Of a stretch of 9,484 nt of DNA, positions 7,279-9,484 are shown one piece after another. The stretch comes from JBBRRP01 sp964609655. Its GTDB lineage: Bacteria > Myxococcota_A > Polyangia > Polyangiales > Polyangiaceae. The translations under genes were made by a program, and so were the position numbers. The stretch is taken from positions 1 through 9,484 of the forward strand of contig CAZSUA010000225.1 of NCBI GenBank assembly GCA_964609655.1. The letters are read 5' to 3'. How positions within the stretch are numbered: the stretch's first letter is position 1; each line of letters starts with the position of its first letter. Below the pieces are notes generated by a model. The model was not told the origin of the DNA, did not search any database, and worked only from the letters and a program-made list of their open reading frames with translations.

Positions 7279-7293
7279 AGGATCCGAATCATG
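7279..7293 (+). promoter_or_regulatory. Ribosome binding site of the cytochrome-like lipoprotein gene
   Basis: AGGA at 7279-7282 lies eight bases before ATG 7291. This supports 7291 over upstream in-frame candidates at 7153 (TTG, inside the previous gene) and 7243 (ATG overlapping its TAA), both of which would spoil the lipoprotein signal. Confidence 0.55.
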
Positions 7294-8637
7294 GTGAGAG
7301 TACATGTAGCTTGGTTTGCAACTGCACTTTTGCTTGGGGCGTGTAGCAGCCCCGCTGATGATCCGAGCCTCAAGGGAAATATCGCCTTCCAAGCGGATCG
7401 CCCAGCGCCGGGCGAGAAGTCAGAGCCGGCCGTGTACACGGGAATGAACCAAGCGGTGCTCACCGCGCAAGAGCGCCTCAATACGGGTCTTGATTTGCAA
7501 CAGAAGGTTATCCACCGGACGTGCGGGCCAACCGGCGGCGTCTGCCACAATAGCAAAGAATATCCCGATCTGCACACACCAGGTAACTTCGTTGACGCGG
7601 TGAGTGCGCCTTGCAATATCCAATCGGGCACCCCAGAAGCTGTATTCGATGGTTGTGAACCATCCGGCGATTTGCTCGTGCTCGGTGATAGCTTGCAGGT
7701 GGAAGTGGGCAACATCGCGTACTATCCCGGGGAATTTGATCCTGAAAAGGAAGCGATCACTGAGAAATCGCCCGGGTTGCACATCGTGCTCGCGGATTCC
7801 TTGGGGGACTTCAAGCGGCGCTATACTGAAGCCCGATTCATTCGGAAGTTTGCGCGAAACGGCGCCGTAGATAGCCTTTCGTTTGCCAGCTTCCAAACAG
7901 ATTGGTGGACGTTGAGCGACGGCAAGCACCTCTACGGCCGAGTTCGGGATTATCAGAACGATTCGGTGCAACAGTTGCTCGCGGTTGGGATCGAGGAAGG
8001 CGACACGAATCGGAACGGGATCTTTGGTGCGCGCACGGCGCCTATTCAGATGATGGTCCCCGGGAGTCCGGAGACGAGCTATTTGGTCGGCCGAATGCGA
8101 GGAGACATTTTGGGCGTCAAGGTACCAGGCACCCCGATGCCGCTGGCCAATCAGCCGCTCGACGTGCCGGAGATGCTTGCCCTGTATTGCTTCATCGTCG
8201 CGCTGAAGCCGGGCGTGCGCCCCGATCTTGCCTCACGCATCGACTACGCATCGTGTCCCTATTCGGCTGACCCAGACAAGCTCAGCAAGCTGCTCGGTAC
8301 GGAGGGGGTAACGTGGGCGAGCCGTGTGCAAAGTGTGCTTGAGGTCAACTGTGGTGGTTGCCACTCCGGCGCCAATCCGCAGGGTGGCTTAGACTTGGCC
8401 GATGGCGACGTGTATTCGAGGCTCTTGAAGCCTAGTCTTGAGAAGCCGCTCATGAATCTGATCGAGCCGGGCGATATCACCAAGAGCTACCTCTGGCTGA
8501 AGATGGTGGCGGATCCGGGGATTATTGGTCTCGCGATGCCGTTAGATGCGATGGGCAAGCCCCGAACGCTCGCACCAGCTGAACTCGCTGACATCAAGAT
8601 TTGGATTGAGAAGGGCGCCCTGGAATCGCTGAAATAG
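7291..8637 (+). CDS. Lipoprotein with duplicated planctomycete-type cytochrome c domains
   Basis: 448 residues. MVRVHVAWFATALLLGAC18 is a clear type II signal peptide with lipobox LLGAC, so the mature protein is lipid-anchored at Cys18. The C-terminal half (about 345-445) fits the planctomycete cytochrome C pattern. It has VLEVNCGGCHSG with the haem-binding CxxCH at 354-358, then GGLDL, then IEPGDITKSYLWLKM, then AMP (a possible Met ligand near 416), and a final helix with IKIWIEKGAL. The N-terminal half repeats this more loosely: CGPTGGVCH at 78-86 (spacing C-x6-CH instead of C-x2-CH), VPGSPETSYLVGRM near 256-269, PGTPMP, and a final helix LDVPEMLALYCFIVAL. About 170 residues separate the Cys-His site from the VPG motif there, including GDTNRNG, a partial Ca-loop-like motif. 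It is last in the operon, 47 bases after the DUF1501 gene. Likely role: envelope electron transfer or a haem-bearing subunit. Confidence 0.85.
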   Translation: MVRVHVAWFATALLLGACSSPADDPSLKGNIAFQADRPAPGEKSEPAVYTGMNQAVLTAQERLNTGLDLQQKVIHRTCGPTGGVCHNSKEYPDLHTPGNFVDAVSAPCNIQSGTPEAVFDGCEPSGDLLVLGDSLQVEVGNIAYYPGEFDPEKEAITEKSPGLHIVLADSLGDFKRRYTEARFIRKFARNGAVDSLSFASFQTDWWTLSDGKHLYGRVRDYQNDSVQQLLAVGIEEGDTNRNGIFGARTAPIQMMVPGSPETSYLVGRMRGDILGVKVPGTPMPLANQPLDVPEMLALYCFIVALKPGVRPDLASRIDYASCPYSADPDKLSKLLGTEGVTWASRVQSVLEVNCGGCHSGANPQGGLDLADGDVYSRLLKPSLEKPLMNLIEPGDITKSYLWLKMVADPGIIGLAMPLDAMGKPRTLAPAELADIKIWIEKGALESLK

Positions 8638-8653
8638 GCGCAGGTCGCGCTTG

Positions 8654-8676
8654 GGCCGGAACCAAGCTGGTTGGCC
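8654..8676 (+). terminator. Hairpin after the DUF1501/cytochrome operon
   Basis: GGCC (8654-8657) plus AACCA (8660-8664) pair with TGGTT (8668-8672) plus GGCC (8673-8676), with a two-base GG bulge and a 3-nt loop. It starts 17 bases after the stop codon of the last operon gene. No T-run follows, so it may act as a weak or Rho-assisted terminator or as an mRNA 3'-end stabiliser. Confidence 0.35.
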
Positions 8677-8716
8677 TCAGGGTTGGAGCATCCGCTGTCA
8701 TAGGGTGTGTGCCAAG

Positions 8717-8737
8717 TGTGTCAGTGGGCCCGACACA
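8717..8737. promoter_or_regulatory. Inverted repeat, candidate enhancer-binding-protein site
   Basis: TGTGTC (8717-8722) and GACACA (8732-8737) are perfect inverted repeats separated by nine bases. The centre is near 8727, about 130 bases upstream of the start expected from the sigma-54 promoter at 8831-8846. That is within the range where bacterial enhancer-binding proteins usually bind. Six-base arms also occur by chance, so the assignment rests mainly on position. Confidence 0.3.
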
Positions 8738-8830
8738 TCCGTTGGTGTCGCTCTCGGGGAAGCTACGAGAAAGCCCTAGTTATCAGGGTACGATTGCAGT
8801 CTGCCGTTGCGGTTGTCCCAACTTGAGGCC

Positions 8831-8846
8831 TGGCACGCGTTCTGCA
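8831..8846 (+). promoter_or_regulatory. Sigma-54 (RpoN) type -24/-12 promoter
   Basis: TGGCACGCGTTCTGCA matches the sigma-54 consensus TGGCACRNNNNTTGCW at every defined position except one (C for T just before TGC). The invariant GG (8832-8833) and GC (8844-8845) have the correct spacing. Transcription would start near 8857, giving a leader of about 215 bases before the last gene. Sigma-54 promoters with enhancer-binding proteins are abundant in myxobacteria, which fits the inferred host. Confidence 0.55.
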
Positions 8847-9036
8847 CTTTCGCCCGACATGCACGGAGCATCAAGTCGAGATCGTCCAATAGGAGTGGCA
8901 CCACTGAATGGTGGCCGCGCACTGAGCGAATCACGAATGGATCAAGTGTCAGCGGTTCCTTCCCGGCGTGACCTCGAACAAACTCACATGCGCCACGCTG
9001 AACGTCAAACGGTGACGGACCAAGGGTTTCCCCCTA

Positions 9037-9076
9037 TTGGCCTGAGAGCCAAAATCAGCCAACAATCGGCTTGTTG
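9037..9076 (+). other. Two small hairpins in the leader and over the TTG start codons
   Basis: TTGGC (9037-9041) pairs with GCCAA (9048-9052) around a 6-nt loop. CAACAA (9060-9065) pairs with TTGTTG (9071-9076) around the loop TCGGC. The second stem contains both candidate TTG start codons of the last gene, so it could limit translation initiation. No Shine-Dalgarno sequence is visible close upstream of them. The second hairpin is followed by AGTTTT, so a weak terminator is the alternative reading. Confidence 0.25.
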
Positions 9077-9484
9077 AGTTTTACTCGTCTTTTCTGGCTT
9101 GTTTTTGGGATTGGTGCAATCGCTGTGAACCTGTCAGGAACCTGCGGCGTGGCGAAGGCTCAGGTGCCACCGTTGGTGGCCGCTTCCGCCGAACGTTCAG
9201 ACGGCTTCGCGCTTCAGCAGTTTCAGGCTACTTGCTTAGCAAGAAATGAGTTTGTTTGGAAAGTCACTTCGCGTTTGAAGGCGCCTGTCGGTGGGACACC
9301 CGCGCCGCAGTTTTATGTGAGCATTCTCGGTCCGACGTTGGAGGGGCGCATGGTGGGCGTTGTGGACATCCTTTTCGGGGATGGTGAGATTGTCCGGCGA
9401 AACGTCAATGGCCCAAGTTGCAAGTCCGTGAGTGATGCCCTCGCGGTTGTCGTTGCAGTTACTCTGGAGGCCGCCGAGGTCCCT
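9071..9484 (+). CDS. Exported protein of unknown function, 3' end outside the window
   Basis: The frame is open from 9002 to the window end and has no stop in the 138 codons from TTG 9071. The only plausible starts are TTG 9071 and TTG 9074; neither has a visible ribosome binding site. The N-terminus (SFTRLFWLVFGIGAIAVNL...GVAKAQ) is a signal peptide with a probable AKA-Q cleavage near residue 30. The mature part contains CLARNEFVWKVTSRL, then YVSILGPTLEGRMVGVVDI, then EIVRRNVNGPSCKSVSDALAVVVAVTLE. I associate that last stretch (charged strand, G-x-S-C, then an Ala/Val helix) with short uncharacterised exported proteins of myxobacteria, often the N-terminal part of a longer product. No function is known to me. 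It probably depends on the sigma-54 promoter about 230 bases upstream. Confidence 0.65.
   Translation, partial: MLSFTRLFWLVFGIGAIAVNLSGTCGVAKAQVPPLVAASAERSDGFALQQFQATCLARNEFVWKVTSRLKAPVGGTPAPQFYVSILGPTLEGRMVGVVDILFGDGEIVRRNVNGPSCKSVSDALAVVVAVTLEAAEVP

Larger units (their letters stand above)
8638..9070. other. 433-base intergenic region with regulatory signals
   Basis: I see no convincing gene here. A frame open on the + strand from 8709 to 9077 gives a low-complexity 122-residue product with no domain, hydrophobic pattern or ribosome binding site. The region contains a terminator-like hairpin, an inverted repeat, a near-consensus sigma-54 promoter and two small hairpins, each listed separately. 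It divides the DUF1501 operon from the next gene. A small RNA starting at the sigma-54 promoter is possible but not shown. Confidence 0.6.

Noticed and set aside
7153..7290. Longer start for the cytochrome-like gene at TTG 7153 or ATG 7243
   Set aside because: Either would put extra residues before a clean type II signal peptide; ATG 7291 has AGGA eight bases upstream.
7200..7971. Two long minus-strand ORFs (171 and 183 codons) opposite the cytochrome-like gene
   Set aside because: They are antisense to a gene with a clear lipobox and CxxCH motif, and they resemble translated shadows of moderately GC-rich coding DNA.
7999..8040. EF-hand or dockerin-like calcium loop (GDTNRNG) in the cytochrome-like protein
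   Set aside because: DxNxNG is present but the acidic residue expected at loop position 12 is Thr and there is no paired second loop.
8892..8925. AGGAG followed by ATG 8908 and the CACCA/TGGTG hairpin as a small gene
   Set aside because: The spacing is 12 bases and the frame stops after five codons.
8709..9077. 122-residue + strand ORF in the intergenic region
   Set aside because: It has no ribosome binding site, no recognisable domain, uneven composition, and overlaps the sigma-54 promoter and the start of the last gene in another frame.
9115..9130. Possible minus-strand sigma-54 promoter (TGCAATCGCTGTGAAC read in reverse)
   Set aside because: The invariant GG of the -24 element is missing on the minus strand, so only the -12 half matches.

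Overview
The window looks like a piece of a Myxococcota (Polyangiales-type) chromosome. I infer this from moderately high GC, Tat- and lipoprotein-exported genes related to the planctomycete/myxobacterial DUF1501 and 'PSCyt' families, a good sigma-54 promoter match, and a truncated exported protein at the right edge whose pattern (Arg-rich strand, a Cys, then an ALAVVVAVTLE-like helix) I associate with myxobacteria. There are no tRNAs, rRNAs, insertion sequences or CRISPR repeats. All convincing genes are on the + strand.

Layout. Bases 1-243 have no intact gene. A short open tail ending at 74 faintly resembles the conserved helix of Cas1, and there is one hairpin. Bases 244-2655 encode a GH78-type alpha-L-rhamnosidase with no export signal. 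Bases 2656-2805 are a spacer containing the best Shine-Dalgarno sequence in the window, placed before a 20-codon ORF. Bases 2806-3804 encode an exported protein with a signal peptide, a TolA-like (EAAKQA)8 helix made by an almost perfect 18-bp tandem repeat, and a C-terminal beta-strand-rich domain that is probably an outer-membrane barrel. A terminator-like hairpin spans its stop codon.

Bases 3932-8637 are a tight three-gene operon and the most interesting part. It comprises (i) a Cys-rich putative lipoprotein with DUF1549/DUF1553-like features, (ii) a Tat-exported DUF1501 protein with alkaline-phosphatase-superfamily-like motifs, and (iii) a lipoprotein with two planctomycete-cytochrome-like halves, one carrying a canonical CxxCH haem site. 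In planctomycetes the cytochrome, DUF1549 and DUF1553 domains are commonly fused and sit beside a DUF1501 gene. Here the same parts are split differently. The natural inference is a cell-envelope redox or hydrolytic complex of unknown substrate.

Bases 8638-9070 are a non-coding gap with a terminator-like hairpin, a near-consensus sigma-54 promoter (8831-8846), an upstream inverted repeat at a distance typical of an enhancer-binding-protein site, and two small hairpins before the last gene. That gene (about 9071 onward) is exported, starts at a TTG codon and runs off the window.
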